The notes: generated by a model not told the origin, from the sequence alone. A stretch of DNA of 64,000 bases from Elioraea rosea (GCF_007644105.1 NZ_VFAC01000014.1:1-64000), one strand, 5' to 3'; counted from the stretch's first letter, positions 7,925 through 17,845 are shown. Numbers and translations: made by a program.

Positions 7925-8860
7925 CTACTGCCTCTGCGCGGCGCGCGACAGGAGGAGGCGGCCGGAGAGCGGGATGGTCCGGAACCCCCGGCGCTCGGCG
8001 GTCGCAAGCCAGGCCTCGAGCGCCTCCAGCGTCGCCTCGCGCGGGTGGCCGATCGCGATCACGCTTCCGGTCCGGCGGGCCCGCGCCTCCATGGCCGCGA
8101 TCTGGGTGGTGATCGCGTCGGGGTCGTTGCTGTCGTCGAGGAACACGTCGCGCCCCAGCGCGGGCACGCCGAGCTCGCGCGCGGTGGTGTAGGCGAGGCT
8201 GCGCGGGCTCGTACGGCTGTCGAGGAAGTAGAGGCCGCGCGCGCCGATCTCGGCGAGGATGGGCCCGAGCGCGGCGGCGTTCTCGGTGAAGCGGCTGCCC
8301 ATGTGGTTGTTGACGCCGACGGCGCCCGGCACTGCGGCGAGCGCGGCGCGCAGGCGGCTGAGATTCTCCTCCTCGCTGAGCGTGGCCCTGAGCGCAGAGG
8401 GCCCGGGGTCATGGGCCCCGAGCGGTTCCATCGGCATGTGCAGGATCACCTCGTGGCCCGCCGCCCGTGCGGCACGCGTCTGGCCGGCGAGATCCTGCGC
8501 GTAGGGGAGGTAGGCGAGGGTGAGCGGGCCTGGGAGCCGCACCGTCCTGGCGCTCCGCCTCCGGTCGAGCCCCATGTCGTCGATCACGAGCGCGACCGTC
8601 ATCTGCGGCACGGGCCGCGGCACGGGAAGCGAGGCGGGGGTGTAGCCGGGCTCCTCCGGCACGAGGAGGGCGACGAGAACCGCATCGGCCGCGAGCGCGC
8701 CGGGGTACGCGAGAAGCGCGCCGAGCAGCAGGAGCGAGCCGAGCCGTCGCAGCCGCTTGGAAAGCGGGGCTGCCGGAAAGAGCCGGCGCCGCAGGCGTGG
8801 CCACAGGGCGCGGGAGCGGCGCGCTCCGGATCGTTTGGTGCGGGGGCGGGGGCTCGGCAT
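7925..8860 (-). CDS. Divergent polysaccharide deacetylase family protein (YibQ-like)
   Basis: A 311-residue protein with an Arg-rich N-terminus, one membrane segment (residues ~38-65, LGSLLLLGALLAYPGALAAD) that probably anchors or exports it, and a divergent NodB-like domain. Family marks are VALVIDDMGL, AYLPYA, EVILHMPMEPLG, NNHMGSRFTE, YFLDSRTSP and RDVFLDD. The metal-binding Asp-His-His pattern of true NodB deacetylases is altered in this family, and its reaction is unproven. The ATG at 8860 follows an AGGGTAGGG ribosome-binding stretch. The same frame stays open upstream antisense to trpG, but that part is not coding. It is divergent from trpG. Confidence 0.85.
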   Translation of the reverse strand: MPSPRPRTKRSGARRSRALWPRLRRRLFPAAPLSKRLRRLGSLLLLGALLAYPGALAADAVLVALLVPEEPGYTPASLPVPRPVPQMTVALVIDDMGLDRRRSARTVRLPGPLTLAYLPYAQDLAGQTRAARAAGHEVILHMPMEPLGAHDPGPSALRATLSEEENLSRLRAALAAVPGAVGVNNHMGSRFTENAAALGPILAEIGARGLYFLDSRTSPRSLAYTTARELGVPALGRDVFLDDSNDPDAITTQIAAMEARARRTGSVIAIGHPREATLEALEAWLATAERRGFRTIPLSGRLLLSRAAQRQ

Positions 8861-8983
8861 CCCTACCCTGATGCAAAACCGACTCGCGCCCCGGCTACAG
8901 CAGAGTGGGACCAGGGGGAGAGTGGGGCGAAACCGCGGACGGCGACGTTGACCCCTCCGGCCCCGCCGCGCATCCTCCCGGCC

Positions 8984-9580
8984 ATGATCCTGCTGATCGA
9001 CAACTACGACAGTTTCACCTTCAACCTCTTCCACTTCCTCGGCGACATCGGCGAGACGGTGGAGGTGGTGCGGAACGACGCGCTCACCGCCGCGGAGGCT
9101 CTGGCCAAGCGCCCAGACGCGGTGGTGCTGAGCCCCGGGCCGTGCGACCCCGACCGCGCCGGCATCTGCCTCGAGCTGATTCGCGAGGGCGCGGGCAAGG
9201 TGCCGATCCTCGGCGTCTGCCTCGGCCACCAGGCGATCGGCCAGGCCTTCGGCGGCAAGGTCGTGCGCGCGCCGGTGCCTTGGCACGGCAAGGTCGATAC
9301 CGTCGATCATACGGGAACCGACATCTTCGAGGAGGTGCCGCAGGGCTTCCGCGCCACGCGCTACCACTCCCTCGTCGTCGATCGCGCGAGCCTTCCCGCC
9401 TCGCTCGAGGCGACGGCGCTCAACGCCGAGGGGCTCGTGATGGGGATGCGGCACCGCACCCTGCCGATCTTCGGGGTGCAGTTCCACCCCGAGAGCATCG
9501 CCTCGGAGCATGGCCACACCATCCTGCGCAACTTCATGGCGATCGCCCGGCGCGAGAACCGCGTTCCGGAACCGGCGTGA
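8984..9580 (+). CDS. trpG: Anthranilate synthase component II (glutamine amidotransferase)
   Basis: A 198-residue class I glutamine amidotransferase that supplies ammonia to TrpE for anthranilate in tryptophan synthesis. The nucleophile is C79 in [10 protein letters not shown], and the partner His-Glu pair is in VQFHPES. The start [15 protein letters not shown] is the conserved TrpG/PabA N-terminus, so ATG 8984 is the start although the frame is open far upstream. It opens the trpGDC-moaC-moeA operon. trpE is not present in the window, and the protein could also serve PabB. Confidence 0.96.
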   Translation: MILLIDNYDSFTFNLFHFLGDIGETVEVVRNDALTAAEALAKRPDAVVLSPGPCDPDRAGICLELIREGAGKVPILGVCLGHQAIGQAFGGKVVRAPVPWHGKVDTVDHTGTDIFEEVPQGFRATRYHSLVVDRASLPASLEATALNAEGLVMGMRHRTLPIFGVQFHPESIASEHGHTILRNFMAIARRENRVPEPA

Positions 9581-9590
9581 GGCGCGGGCC

Positions 9591-10640
9591 ATGAATGCCA
9601 TCCCTGCCGAAGTGCAGGCGCGCACCCTCAAGCCCGTGATTGCCCGCCTCGCCGACAGCCAATCGCTCGGCGAGGAGGATGCCGAGGCGGCCTTCGACAT
9701 CCTGATGGCCGGCGAGGCCACGCCCGCGCAGATCGCTGGGTTCCTGATGGCGCTGCGCGTGCGCGGCGAGACGGTGGAGGAGATCACCGGTGCAGCCCGG
9801 GCGATGCGGGCGAGGATGAGCCGCGTCGCCGCACCCGAGGGCGCGATCGATGTCTGCGGCACGGGTGGCGATGCGGCCGGCACGCTGAACATCTCGACCG
9901 CCGTCGCCTTCGTCGTCGCGGGCGCGGGCGTGGCTGTCGCCAAGCACGGCAACCGCGCCGTCTCCTCGCGCTCGGGCGCGGCAGACGTGCTCGGCGCGCT
10001 CGGCGTCAACCTCGATGCGCCGTTTTCCGCGATCGAGAAGGCGATGGAGGAGGCACGGGTGGCGTTCCTGCTCGCGCCCCGCCATCACGCGGCGATGCGC
10101 CATGTCGCCGGCCCGCGCGTGGAGCTCGGCACGCGGACGATCTTCAACCTGCTCGGACCGCTCTCGAACCCCGCGGGCGTGCGCCGGCAACTCATGGGCG
10201 TCTATGCGCGGCGCTGGGTGCGGCCGCTCGCCGAGACGCTCGGCCGGCTCGGCGCCGAGAGGGCCTGGGTGGTGCATGGCTCGGATGGGCTCGACGAGCT
10301 GACGGTCACCGGGCCCTCGCACGTCGCGGCGTGGGACGGCGCGGGGGTGAGCGAGTTCACCGTGTCGCCCGAGGATGCGGGGTTGCCGCGCGGCAACCCC
10401 GCAGCGCTCAAGGGCGGCGATGCATCGGAAAATGCCGAGGCCCTTCGCGCCCTGCTCGACGGCATGAACGGGCCCTACCGCAACGCCGTTCTGCTCAACG
10501 CCGCCGCCTCGCTGATCGTCGCCGGCCGCGTGAACGACCTGCGCGAAGGGGCTGCGATCGCCGCACGCTCGATCGACAGCGGCGCGGCGAAGGCCGCGCT
10601 CGATCAGCTCATCGCCATCACCGCGGGGGGCCGCGCATGA
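9591..10640 (+). CDS. trpD: Anthranilate phosphoribosyltransferase
   Basis: A 349-residue enzyme joining anthranilate to PRPP. The PRPP-binding glycine-rich motif is [17 protein letters not shown], followed by [21 protein letters not shown], both diagnostic of TrpD, and [14 protein letters not shown] further on. It starts ten bases after trpG. ATG 9591 gives the expected TrpD N-terminus; the upstream open frame overlaps trpG and is not used. Confidence 0.97.
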   Translation: MNAIPAEVQARTLKPVIARLADSQSLGEEDAEAAFDILMAGEATPAQIAGFLMALRVRGETVEEITGAARAMRARMSRVAAPEGAIDVCGTGGDAAGTLNISTAVAFVVAGAGVAVAKHGNRAVSSRSGAADVLGALGVNLDAPFSAIEKAMEEARVAFLLAPRHHAAMRHVAGPRVELGTRTIFNLLGPLSNPAGVRRQLMGVYARRWVRPLAETLGRLGAERAWVVHGSDGLDELTVTGPSHVAAWDGAGVSEFTVSPEDAGLPRGNPAALKGGDASENAEALRALLDGMNGPYRNAVLLNAAASLIVAGRVNDLREGAAIAARSIDSGAAKAALDQLIAITAGGRA

Positions 10641-11443
10641 GCACGGTGGCCGATCGCATGCCCGATGCGCTGGCGCGGATCTGTGCCCGAACGCTTGCCG
10701 ACCTCGCGCCGCTGAAGGAGGCGAAGCCCCACGCCGCACTCGAGCGCGAGGCCGCTTCCGCCCCCGTGCCGCGTGGCTTCCTGCGCGCCCTGCGCGAGGC
10801 CGCCGCGCGCCGCTACGGCCTGATCGCAGAGATCAAGAAGGCCTCGCCCTCGGCCGGGCTGATCCGCGCCGATTTCGACGCCGCAGCGCTCGCCCGCGCC
10901 TACGAGCAGGGCGGCGCGACCTGCCTCTCGGTGCTGACCGACCGCCCGTTCTTCCAGGGCGCGCCGGAGTATCTCCTCGCCGCGCGCGACGCCGTGCCGC
11001 TTCCCGTGCTGCGCAAGGACTTCATGCTCGACCCCTGGCAGGTGCTCGAGGCACGCGCCATGGGGGCAGACTGCATCCTGCTCATCATGGCCTGCCTTTC
11101 CGATGCCGAGGCCGGCGCGCTCGAACGCCTCGCGCTCGATCTCGGCATGGACGTGCTGGTCGAGGTGCATGACGAGGCCGAGCTCGACCGTGCCCTCGCG
11201 CTGACGAGTCCGCTTCTCGGCATCAACAACCGCGACCTGCGCACGCTGAAGACCGACCTCTCGACGACGGAACGGCTGAGCCGCCGCGTGCCCGCGGAGA
11301 AGCTCGTCGTCGCCGAGAGCGGCCTCGGCTCGCCCGCCGATCTTGCGCGCATGGCTGCCTGCGGCGCGCGCGTGTTCCTCGTCGGCGAGAGCCTGATGCG
11401 CCAGCCCGACGTCGCCGCGGCGACGCGTGCCCTGCTTGCCTGA
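10637..11443 (+). CDS. trpC: Indole-3-glycerol-phosphate synthase
   Basis: A 268-residue TIM-barrel enzyme of tryptophan synthesis. Motifs include [13 protein letters not shown] (catalytic Lys near the phosphate), [13 protein letters not shown] (catalytic Lys), [12 protein letters not shown] and VVAESGL, all standard for monofunctional TrpC. Its ATG overlaps the trpD stop in ATGA (10637-10640), showing translational coupling. No trpF domain is fused to it. Confidence 0.97.
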   Translation: MSTVADRMPDALARICARTLADLAPLKEAKPHAALEREAASAPVPRGFLRALREAAARRYGLIAEIKKASPSAGLIRADFDAAALARAYEQGGATCLSVLTDRPFFQGAPEYLLAARDAVPLPVLRKDFMLDPWQVLEARAMGADCILLIMACLSDAEAGALERLALDLGMDVLVEVHDEAELDRALALTSPLLGINNRDLRTLKTDLSTTERLSRRVPAEKLVVAESGLGSPADLARMAACGARVFLVGESLMRQPDVAAATRALLA

Positions 11444-11450
11444 GCGCGTC

Positions 11451-11951
11451 GTGCCCGGGCTCACCCATTTCGACGCCGCAGGCAACGCGGTGATGGTCGA
11501 TGTGTCGGGCAAGGACGTCACCGCCCGAGTCGCCGTCGCGGAGGGGCGGGTGGTGATGGCGGAGGCGACGCTCGCGGCGATCCGCGACCGTGCCATCGCG
11601 AAGGGAGACGTTTTCGCCATCGCGCAGCTTGCCGGCATCATGGCAGCGAAGCGCACGGCCGACCTCATCCCCCTTTGCCACCCTCTGCCGCTGTCCTCTG
11701 TCACGCTGACGCTCGAGCCGGAAGGCGCCGACAGTGTGCGTATCGAGGCGACGGTGAAGGTCGCGGGCCGCACCGGCGTGGAGATGGAGGCGCTCACCGC
11801 GGTCTCGGTCGCTGCGCTGACCGTCTACGACATGTGCAAGGCGATCGATCGCGCGATGCGCATCGAGGGGATTCGGCTCGCGCACAAGTCCGGCGGCCGC
11901 AGCGGCACCTATGACGCGCCGGCCGCGACGCCCGTGCGCGAGAACCGATGA
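11451..11951 (+). CDS. moaC: Cyclic pyranopterin monophosphate synthase
   Basis: A 166-residue enzyme that finishes the first step of molybdenum cofactor synthesis after MoaA. The strongly conserved core is [26 protein letters not shown], with the KRT Lys and the CHP motif of the active site, followed by [24 protein letters not shown] prefer GTG 11451 because it gives the usual length; GTG 11427, inside the end of trpC, is also in frame. It is part of the trp-moa-moe operon common in alphaproteobacteria. Confidence 0.93.
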   Translation: MPGLTHFDAAGNAVMVDVSGKDVTARVAVAEGRVVMAEATLAAIRDRAIAKGDVFAIAQLAGIMAAKRTADLIPLCHPLPLSSVTLTLEPEGADSVRIEATVKVAGRTGVEMEALTAVSVAALTVYDMCKAIDRAMRIEGIRLAHKSGGRSGTYDAPAATPVRENR

Positions 11952-13171
11952 TCTCGGTCGAGGAGGCACGGGCGCGCATCGTCGCCGCGCTGTCGCCCGT
12001 CGGCACCGAGGTCGTCGCCCTGTCCTCCGCCTGGGGCCGCGTGCTCGCCGAGCCCGTGGCAGCGCGCATGGACAAGCCGGGGGCGGATGTCTCGGCGATG
12101 GATGGGTTCGCCGTCCGCGCCGCAGAGTGCGCGACCATCCCGGTCAGGCTCCGCGTCGCCGGAAGCGCGCCGGCGGGCCATCCCTTCGCGGGGCGGCTCG
12201 CGCCGGGCGAAGCCGTGCGCGTCTTCACCGGCAGCGTGATCCCCGACGATGCCGATGCGGTGGTGATCCAGGAGGACACAAGCCACGCGGAGGAGGGCGA
12301 CGGGGCCGCCAGCGTCGAGATCCGCTTCGTTCCGAAGCCGCGTGCGCATATACGCCCGCGCGCCGGCGACTTCGCGCAAGGCGACGTCCTGCTCGCCCCG
12401 CCTCGGCGGCTGACCGCGCGCGATGTCGGCATCGCCGCCTCGGCCGGGCATGCCTGGCTCACCGTCCGCCGGCGCCCGCGCGTGTCCATCCTCTCGACGG
12501 GAGACGAGATCGCCTTGCCTGGCGACCCCGTGCCCGAGGGCGGGCTCGTCTCCTCCAATGCCTTCGTGATCGAGGCGATCGTGCGCGCCCATGGCGGGGA
12601 GGCGGTGACGCTTCCGATCGCCGCCGATGATCCCGACCGAATCGCGGACCTCGTCGGCGAAGCGCGTGGTGCGGACCTCATCGTCACGTCGGGGGGCGCC
12701 TCGGTCGGCCAGCATGACCTCATCCGCCCGGCTCTCGCCCCGCTCGGCCTCTCGCTCGATTTCTGGAAGATCGCGATGCGGCCTGGGAAGCCGTTCATGT
12801 TCGGCCGTGTCGGCGACGCCGCTCTGCTCGGGCTTCCCGGCAACCCGGTTTCTGCGACGGTGTGCGGCATCCTCTTCCTCGGTCCCGCGATCGAGCGCCT
12901 CTCCGGTCTCGCGGGCGCGGCGCCTCCGACGGTTCGGGTTAGGGCCGGAACCGACCTCGCAGCGAACGACCACAGAGCGGACCATCTGCGTGCGACGCTG
13001 TCGCGCGACCGCGAGGGAACCCTGGTGGCCACGCCTGCTTCGCGGCAGGATTCCTCGCAGATGGCCATCCTCGCCGCCGCCGAGGCACTGATCCTCCGCC
13101 CGCCGAACGCACCGGCGGTTCCAGAAGGGCAGTGGGTTGACGCGATCATGCTTGGCGGGAGAGACATCTGA
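11948..13171 (+). CDS. moeA: Molybdopterin molybdenumtransferase
   Basis: A 407-residue MoeA that inserts molybdenum into adenylylated molybdopterin. Characteristic segments are [53 protein letters not shown] (molybdopterin-binding) and [13 protein letters not shown] 11948 overlaps the moaC stop (ATGA). The cofactor would serve molybdenum hydroxylases such as the one at 61064-63403. Confidence 0.95.
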   Translation: MISVEEARARIVAALSPVGTEVVALSSAWGRVLAEPVAARMDKPGADVSAMDGFAVRAAECATIPVRLRVAGSAPAGHPFAGRLAPGEAVRVFTGSVIPDDADAVVIQEDTSHAEEGDGAASVEIRFVPKPRAHIRPRAGDFAQGDVLLAPPRRLTARDVGIAASAGHAWLTVRRRPRVSILSTGDEIALPGDPVPEGGLVSSNAFVIEAIVRAHGGEAVTLPIAADDPDRIADLVGEARGADLIVTSGGASVGQHDLIRPALAPLGLSLDFWKIAMRPGKPFMFGRVGDAALLGLPGNPVSATVCGILFLGPAIERLSGLAGAAPPTVRVRAGTDLAANDHRADHLRATLSRDREGTLVATPASRQDSSQMAILAAAEALILRPPNAPAVPEGQWVDAIMLGGRDI

Positions 13172-13233
13172 ACCGCCTGCACAAGGTTCCGGGGGCAACA
13201 TGGGGGAAGGCAGGCTGATGGGGGCGGAGGGGG

Positions 13234-13887
13234 ATGATGGGCGGCAACGGCACCGCTGAGGCGCTGCGTCTTGCGGAGCTCGTCGCGGCCCGCATCTGTC
13301 ACGACCTCGCAAGCCCGATCCTGGTGATCTCGAGCGCGGCCGACCTCGCCCGCATCGAGGCCGAACGCGGCGCTCCGCAGTCGGGCGAGGCCGTGCCGAT
13401 GCTGATCGAGGGCGGGGACATGGTTTCCGGCCGCGTGAAGGTCCTGCGCGTGCTGTTCGGCCCGCCGCAGGCGCCGCTCGGGGCCGAGGATCTCGCCGCC
13501 CTCGCGCGCGGCCATGTCGGCGGCGGCAGGGCGGAGATCGACACCTCCGCGCTCGCGCCAGGTACCGTGTTCTCTCCCGCCGCCGCGCGCGCCGTGCTCG
13601 CCGCGCTGGTGCTCGCGGGCGAGGCGCTGCCCCGGGGCGGAACGATTCGCCTCCATGGCGGGGCGGAGGACCTCGCCATCTCGATCACCGGCGCCTCCGC
13701 CGCCTGGCCGGCGTCCCTCACCGCCGTCGTCGGCGGCGGCAGCCCCGTGGAGACGGCGCTCGCGGGTGGCTCGCGGGCGCTGATGGGGCCTATCCTGATG
13801 CTGCACGCCCGGGAGGCGGGCCTCGCGCCGCAGCTCCTGATGGGTCCTGGCGTGCCGCTCCTGCGGCTTGCCCGCAGCACCGCCTGA
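13234..13887 (+). CDS. chpT: ChpT-family histidine phosphotransferase
   Basis: A 217-residue protein resembling ChpT, which relays phosphate from the CckA kinase to CtrA and CpdR in alphaproteobacterial cell-cycle and motility control. The N-terminal dimerisation helix carries the phospho-accepting His in AARICHDLASPI; a degenerate kinase-like ATPase fold follows (residues ~90-217), without the G-boxes needed to bind ATP. The start is ATG 13234 or ATG 13237. It ends inside the leader of the next gene. It stands alone, away from cckA and ctrA, as is usual. Confidence 0.8.
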   Translation: MMGGNGTAEALRLAELVAARICHDLASPILVISSAADLARIEAERGAPQSGEAVPMLIEGGDMVSGRVKVLRVLFGPPQAPLGAEDLAALARGHVGGGRAEIDTSALAPGTVFSPAAARAVLAALVLAGEALPRGGTIRLHGGAEDLAISITGASAAWPASLTAVVGGGSPVETALAGGSRALMGPILMLHAREAGLAPQLLMGPGVPLLRLARSTA

Positions 13888-13909
13888 ACGTTCTGAGGGA
13901 GGCTACACG

Positions 13910-14989
13910 ATGGTTCGACCGATTCCCGGCCGCACGCCGCCTGGGCTGATCAACCTCTACTCCGACACCCAGACCAAACCCTCGCGCGCGATGCGCGAGG
14001 CGATCATGTCCGCCGAGGTCGGCGACGAGCAGCGCGGCGAGGACCCTTCGGTGAACGCGCTGTGCGAGCGCATGGCCGACCTGATGGGCAAGGAAGCGGC
14101 CGTGTTCATGCCCTCTGGCACGATGTGCAACGAGGTCGCCGTGCTCGTCCATTGCCGGCCCGGCGACGAGGTGATCGGTGCGTCGGATTGCCACATCCTC
14201 GGCTATGAGGGTGGCGCGCCGGCGGCGCTTGCGGGCGTTCTCGTCACGCCGCTTGCCTCTGTCCGCGGCCAGTTCACGCCCGAGCAGGTCGAGGCGGGTG
14301 TTCGCTTCCGCAGCCGGTATTCGCCTAACACGCGGCTGATGACCGCCGAGCAGACGGCGAACATGGGCGGGGGCGCGGTGTGGCCCGTTGCGCAGCTCAA
14401 CGCGGTCGCCCAGGCGGCGAAGAAGCACGGGCTCGCGACGCATCTCGACGGCGCGCGGCTGATGAACGCCGTCGTCGCCTCCGGCGTGGCGGCGAAGGAG
14501 CATGCCGCGGGGTTCGACACGGCCTGGCTAGACTTCACCAAGGGCCTTGGCGCGCCGATCGGGGCGGTGCTCTGCGGCTCGCGCGAGATGATCGACATCG
14601 CTTGGCGCTGGAAGCAGCGCATGGGCGGCGCGCTGCGCCAGGGTGGCATCGCTGCCGCTGGCTGCCTGTACGCGCTCGACCACAACATCGAGCGCCTTGC
14701 CGAGGACCATGCCAACGCCCGCGCGCTCGCCGCCGGGCTGGGCCAGCTTCCCGGCGTCACGGCCGAGACGCCGGAGACGAACCTCGTATTCTTCGATGTA
14801 TCCGGAACCGGAATGACGGGGGACGCGTTCTGCCGCGCGATGGAGGCGGAAGGCGTGCGCGTGGGCGCGCAGGGACCTGGGCCTGGCCGCGTGCGCGCCT
14901 GCACCCATCTCGACATCTCGGCGGCCGACATCCGCACGGCGCTCGACGTGGCCGAGCGCGTCGTCACCCGCGCGCGGAAGGCGGCCTGA
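13910..14989 (+). CDS. L-threonine aldolase family (beta-eliminating lyase) PLP enzyme
   Basis: A 359-residue fold-type I PLP enzyme, probably a low-specificity L-threonine aldolase splitting threonine or other beta-hydroxy amino acids to glycine plus aldehyde. Visible marks are NLYSDTQTKPSRAMREA, GEDPSVNALCERMADLMGKE, HLDGARLMNA (Asp binding the PLP ring nitrogen) and DFTKGLGAPIGAVL with the PLP lysine. GAGGGAGG just before ATG 13910 decides the start; an upstream GTG in chpT is unlikely. Its stop and that of the next gene on the other strand share the palindrome TGATCA. Confidence 0.87.
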   Translation: MVRPIPGRTPPGLINLYSDTQTKPSRAMREAIMSAEVGDEQRGEDPSVNALCERMADLMGKEAAVFMPSGTMCNEVAVLVHCRPGDEVIGASDCHILGYEGGAPAALAGVLVTPLASVRGQFTPEQVEAGVRFRSRYSPNTRLMTAEQTANMGGGAVWPVAQLNAVAQAAKKHGLATHLDGARLMNAVVASGVAAKEHAAGFDTAWLDFTKGLGAPIGAVLCGSREMIDIAWRWKQRMGGALRQGGIAAAGCLYALDHNIERLAEDHANARALAAGLGQLPGVTAETPETNLVFFDVSGTGMTGDAFCRAMEAEGVRVGAQGPGPGRVRACTHLDISAADIRTALDVAERVVTRARKAA

Positions 14990-16021
14990 TCAGCCGGCAC
15001 TGAAGCCCGCGAGAAAGCGCCCGAGCAGGCGGGGGAGGGAGGCAACGGCATAGCCTCCCTCCTGCACGATCACCGTCGGCAGCGAGAGCGACGCGGCGAT
15101 GGCGCCCGCCCGCGCGAAGGCGTCATCCGAGACGTCGAGGAAGCCGAGCGGCTCGTCCTTCGACGCATCGAAGCCGAGGGCGAGGACGAGCGCCTCGGCG
15201 CCGAAGCGGCGCACCGCCTCCGCCCCCTTCGTCACCGCCTCGATCCACGGGCCGTCGCCTGCGTGTCGGGGCAAGGGAAGGTTGAGGTTGCTGCCCTCCA
15301 CTCCGCCCGTCTCGTGCGCATGGCCGACGAACCAGGGATAGTAGTGGTTCGGGTCGCCATGGACGCTGACGGTGAGGACAGAGGCGTCGTCCCAGAAGAT
15401 GCCCTGAGTGCCGTTGCCGTGATGGCTGTCGATGTCGAGGACGGCGACGCGCGCGGCACCGCCCGCTCGCAGGTTCGCCGCGGCGAGCGCGCTGTTGTTG
15501 AGGAAGCAGTGCCCGCCCGCGCGGGCGGCATAGGCATGGTGGCCGGGCGGGCGGCAGGCCGCGTAGGCCGCCCGAGCGCCCGAGACCACGTCGCGCGACG
15601 CGGCATCGGCGCAGCAGGCGGCGGCGAGCGACGAGGCCCAGGTGCCTTCGCCGATCGCGCAGGCCGTGTCGGCCATGTACCAGCCCGCGCGCGAAACGAT
15701 GCCTGCGCCCCGCATCGCGCCCTGCGCGATCATCTCCGGTGTGGGGTGCATGTTCGGCACGATCTCCGGCCCCGCGTTCGGCTGGGCCGACCAGTCGCGC
15801 AAGCCCTCGCGCAGGAAGCGGAGATACTCCTCGTCATGGATGGAACCGAGCCGTGCGGGCGCGACGGTGTCGGGCGTGACGATCTCGAGCCCGGATGTGC
15901 GTGCGCCCTCGAGCAGCGCGGCGGCCCTGGCGGGTGTTTCGAAACAGGGAACGATCCTGCCGCGCATCAGGAAGAACTGCGGATCGTGCAGCGACAGGTC
16001 GGGATGATGGAAGACGCGCAT
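14990..16021 (-). CDS. Histone deacetylase superfamily, acetylpolyamine amidohydrolase-like
   Basis: A 343-residue zinc-dependent deacetylase of the arginase/HDAC fold. Active-site segments are RPPGHHAY (catalytic His pair), DIDSHHGNGTQGIFW (zinc Asp and His) and LGFDASKDEP (second zinc Asp). The YPWFVGHAHE loop and the long N-terminal region before the HDAC core are as in bacterial acetylpolyamine amidohydrolases, which remove acetyl groups from acetylputrescine or acetylspermidine. It is transcribed away from the Opp importer operon, sharing a 183-base divergent spacer; the neighbour could import peptide- or polyamine-like compounds, but that is inference. Confidence 0.85.
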   Translation of the reverse strand: MRVFHHPDLSLHDPQFFLMRGRIVPCFETPARAAALLEGARTSGLEIVTPDTVAPARLGSIHDEEYLRFLREGLRDWSAQPNAGPEIVPNMHPTPEMIAQGAMRGAGIVSRAGWYMADTACAIGEGTWASSLAAACCADAASRDVVSGARAAYAACRPPGHHAYAARAGGHCFLNNSALAAANLRAGGAARVAVLDIDSHHGNGTQGIFWDDASVLTVSVHGDPNHYYPWFVGHAHETGGVEGSNLNLPLPRHAGDGPWIEAVTKGAEAVRRFGAEALVLALGFDASKDEPLGFLDVSDDAFARAGAIAASLSLPTVIVQEGGYAVASLPRLLGRFLAGFSAG

Positions 16022-16136
16022 GCGGTGCTCCTCGCTCTAGCTCCGAACGCTAGAGCAGTTCGCCTCGGCGCGGAAACAGGCGATGCGAGGGCGCGCGCAC
16101 GCCTTCGGCTTGGTGACATGTTTCCGCTGCGCTTCG

Positions 16137-16178
16137 CCTTGCGGCGGCACCTTGGCGCGAGATAGCCTTGCCGCAAGG
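16137..16178. promoter_or_regulatory. Inverted repeat in the divergent spacer before the Opp operon
   Basis: CCTTGCGGC (16137-16145) and its exact reverse complement GCCGCAAGG (16170-16178) are separated by 24 bases. The second arm also forms a small hairpin with CCTTG at 16166-16170. The element ends 26 bases before the ATG of the solute-binding protein gene, so it may be an operator or a 5' leader hairpin. No regulator gene lies next to it. Confidence 0.35.
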
Positions 16179-16204
16179 GAAGGCCCAAAAGGGGAGACAC
16201 GAGG

Positions 16205-17824
16205 ATGATGACCGAGGCACGCAAGGCTGCCACGTCCGCGCTCGGGCGGCGCACGCTGCTCGCTGCATCCGCCGCCGCGCCCGCGCTCATGACGCTCGGC
16301 GAAGCCCGGGCGCAGGGCGTGGCGCCGAGGCGCGGCGGCGTGCTGAACACGATCATCACGCCCGAGCCGCCCGTCCTGATCCTTGGCGTGAACAACCAGG
16401 GGCCGACGCTGATCGTCGCCTCCAAGATCTACCAGGGGCTCCTGACCGTCACGCCGTCGCTCGACCCTGCGCCCGACCTCGCCAAGTCCTGGACGCGCAG
16501 CGACGATGGGCTGACCTACACCTTTGCCCTGCAGGAGGGCGTGAAGTGGCATGACGGGCGGGACTTCACGTCGGAGGACGTGATCTTCTCGATCATGAAG
16601 TTCCACATGGAGGTGAACCCGCGCGCCCGCGCGATCCTCCAGCGCATCGACAAGGCCGAGGCGCCGGACGCGCACACCGTGCGCTTCACCCTCAAGGCGC
16701 CGTTCGAGCCGTTCCTGCTGATCTTCGACGTCACCGCCTGCGCGATGGTGCCGAAGCACATCTACGACGGCACCGATTTCCGCAACAACCCCGCCAACGC
16801 AACGCCGATCGGCACCGGCCCCTTCAAGTTCGCCGAATGGCAGAGGGGCAACTTCATTCGCATGGTCCGCAACGAGCAGTACTGGAAGCCGAACCAGCCC
16901 TATCTCGACGGCATCACCTGGCGCATCGTTCCCGACAGCCAGAGCCGCGCGCTCGCGCTGCAGACCGGCCAGGTGCAGATGACCACCTCGAACGACATCG
17001 AGCCGTTCGACGTGCCGCGCTTCCAGCAGCAGCCGAACCTGACCGTGGCGCTGAACGGCTGGGAGTACTTCTCCCCGCTCTCCTGGATCGAGATCAACAA
17101 CCGCCTCGACAACCTGAAGGATCCGCGGTTCCGCCGCGCCATGGCGCATGCGGTGGACCGCAACTTCATCGCCCAGAGGCTCTGGTTCGGCGTCGGCAAG
17201 CCGGCAACCGGCCCGATCGCCTCGACGACGCGCTTCCACGACCCTTCGGTGCAGATGCCGGCCTTCAACCCGCGCGAGGCGAACGCCATCCTCGACGGCA
17301 TGGGCCTGCGGCCGAACGCGCAGGGCGTGCGCGCGTCGATCAAGCTGATGCAGATCCCCTATGGCGAGGTGTGGAACAGGCTTTCCGAATACCTGCGCCA
17401 GGCCATGCGTCAGGTTGGCATCGAGGTCACGCTCGAGAGCACCGATGTCGCGGGCTGGGTGCGGCGCCTCGCCGCCTGGGAATTCGAGACGACGATCAAC
17501 TTCGTCTACCAGTGGGGCGACCCGACGCTCGGTGTCGAGCGCACCTACGTCACCTCGAACATCCAGAAGGTCGCGTTCACCAACACCGCAGGCTACTCGA
17601 ACCCCGAGGTCGACCGCCTGTTCGAGGCCGCGCGCAATGCCGCGCAGGCGGAGGAGCGGCGGCGGCTGTTTTCCGAGGCGCAGAAGAAGATCGTCGAGGA
17701 CATGCCGCTCGTGTGGCTGATGGAACTCGCCTTCCCGACGATCCACGACAAGCGCCTGAACAACGTGATCAGGACCGGAACGGGCGTGCATGCGAGCTTC
17801 GACGACGTGTTCCTCTCCGCCTGA
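16205..17824 (+). CDS. Opp/Dpp-type ABC transporter solute-binding protein (family 5)
   Basis: A 539-residue periplasmic binding protein with a Tat-like signal (GRRTLLAASAAAPAL, cleavage near ARAQG). Family-5 marks are DLAKSWTRSDDGLTYTFALQEGVKWHDGRDFTSEDVIFS and GTGPFKFAEW. Such proteins deliver peptides, opines, glutathione or other small compounds to the DppBC permease. It heads an operon with two permeases, a fused ATPase and three hydrolases. ATG 16205 or 16208 may be used (GGGGAGAC upstream). The ligand cannot be read from the sequence. Confidence 0.92.
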   Translation: MMTEARKAATSALGRRTLLAASAAAPALMTLGEARAQGVAPRRGGVLNTIITPEPPVLILGVNNQGPTLIVASKIYQGLLTVTPSLDPAPDLAKSWTRSDDGLTYTFALQEGVKWHDGRDFTSEDVIFSIMKFHMEVNPRARAILQRIDKAEAPDAHTVRFTLKAPFEPFLLIFDVTACAMVPKHIYDGTDFRNNPANATPIGTGPFKFAEWQRGNFIRMVRNEQYWKPNQPYLDGITWRIVPDSQSRALALQTGQVQMTTSNDIEPFDVPRFQQQPNLTVALNGWEYFSPLSWIEINNRLDNLKDPRFRRAMAHAVDRNFIAQRLWFGVGKPATGPIASTTRFHDPSVQMPAFNPREANAILDGMGLRPNAQGVRASIKLMQIPYGEVWNRLSEYLRQAMRQVGIEVTLESTDVAGWVRRLAAWEFETTINFVYQWGDPTLGVERTYVTSNIQKVAFTNTAGYSNPEVDRLFEAARNAAQAEERRRLFSEAQKKIVEDMPLVWLMELAFPTIHDKRLNNVIRTGTGVHASFDDVFLSA

Positions 17825-17845
17825 GGGCGGGGAGACGGCACGGCG

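Noticed and set aside
8876-10009. Upstream extension of the polysaccharide deacetylase frame antisense to trpG and trpD
   Set aside because: The family starts at the ATG at 8860. The extension has no similarity and lies over the trp genes.
11794-13806. Long minus-strand open frame across moaC, moeA and chpT
   Set aside because: Shadow of three well-identified genes; no domain, no ribosome-binding site, low-complexity composition.
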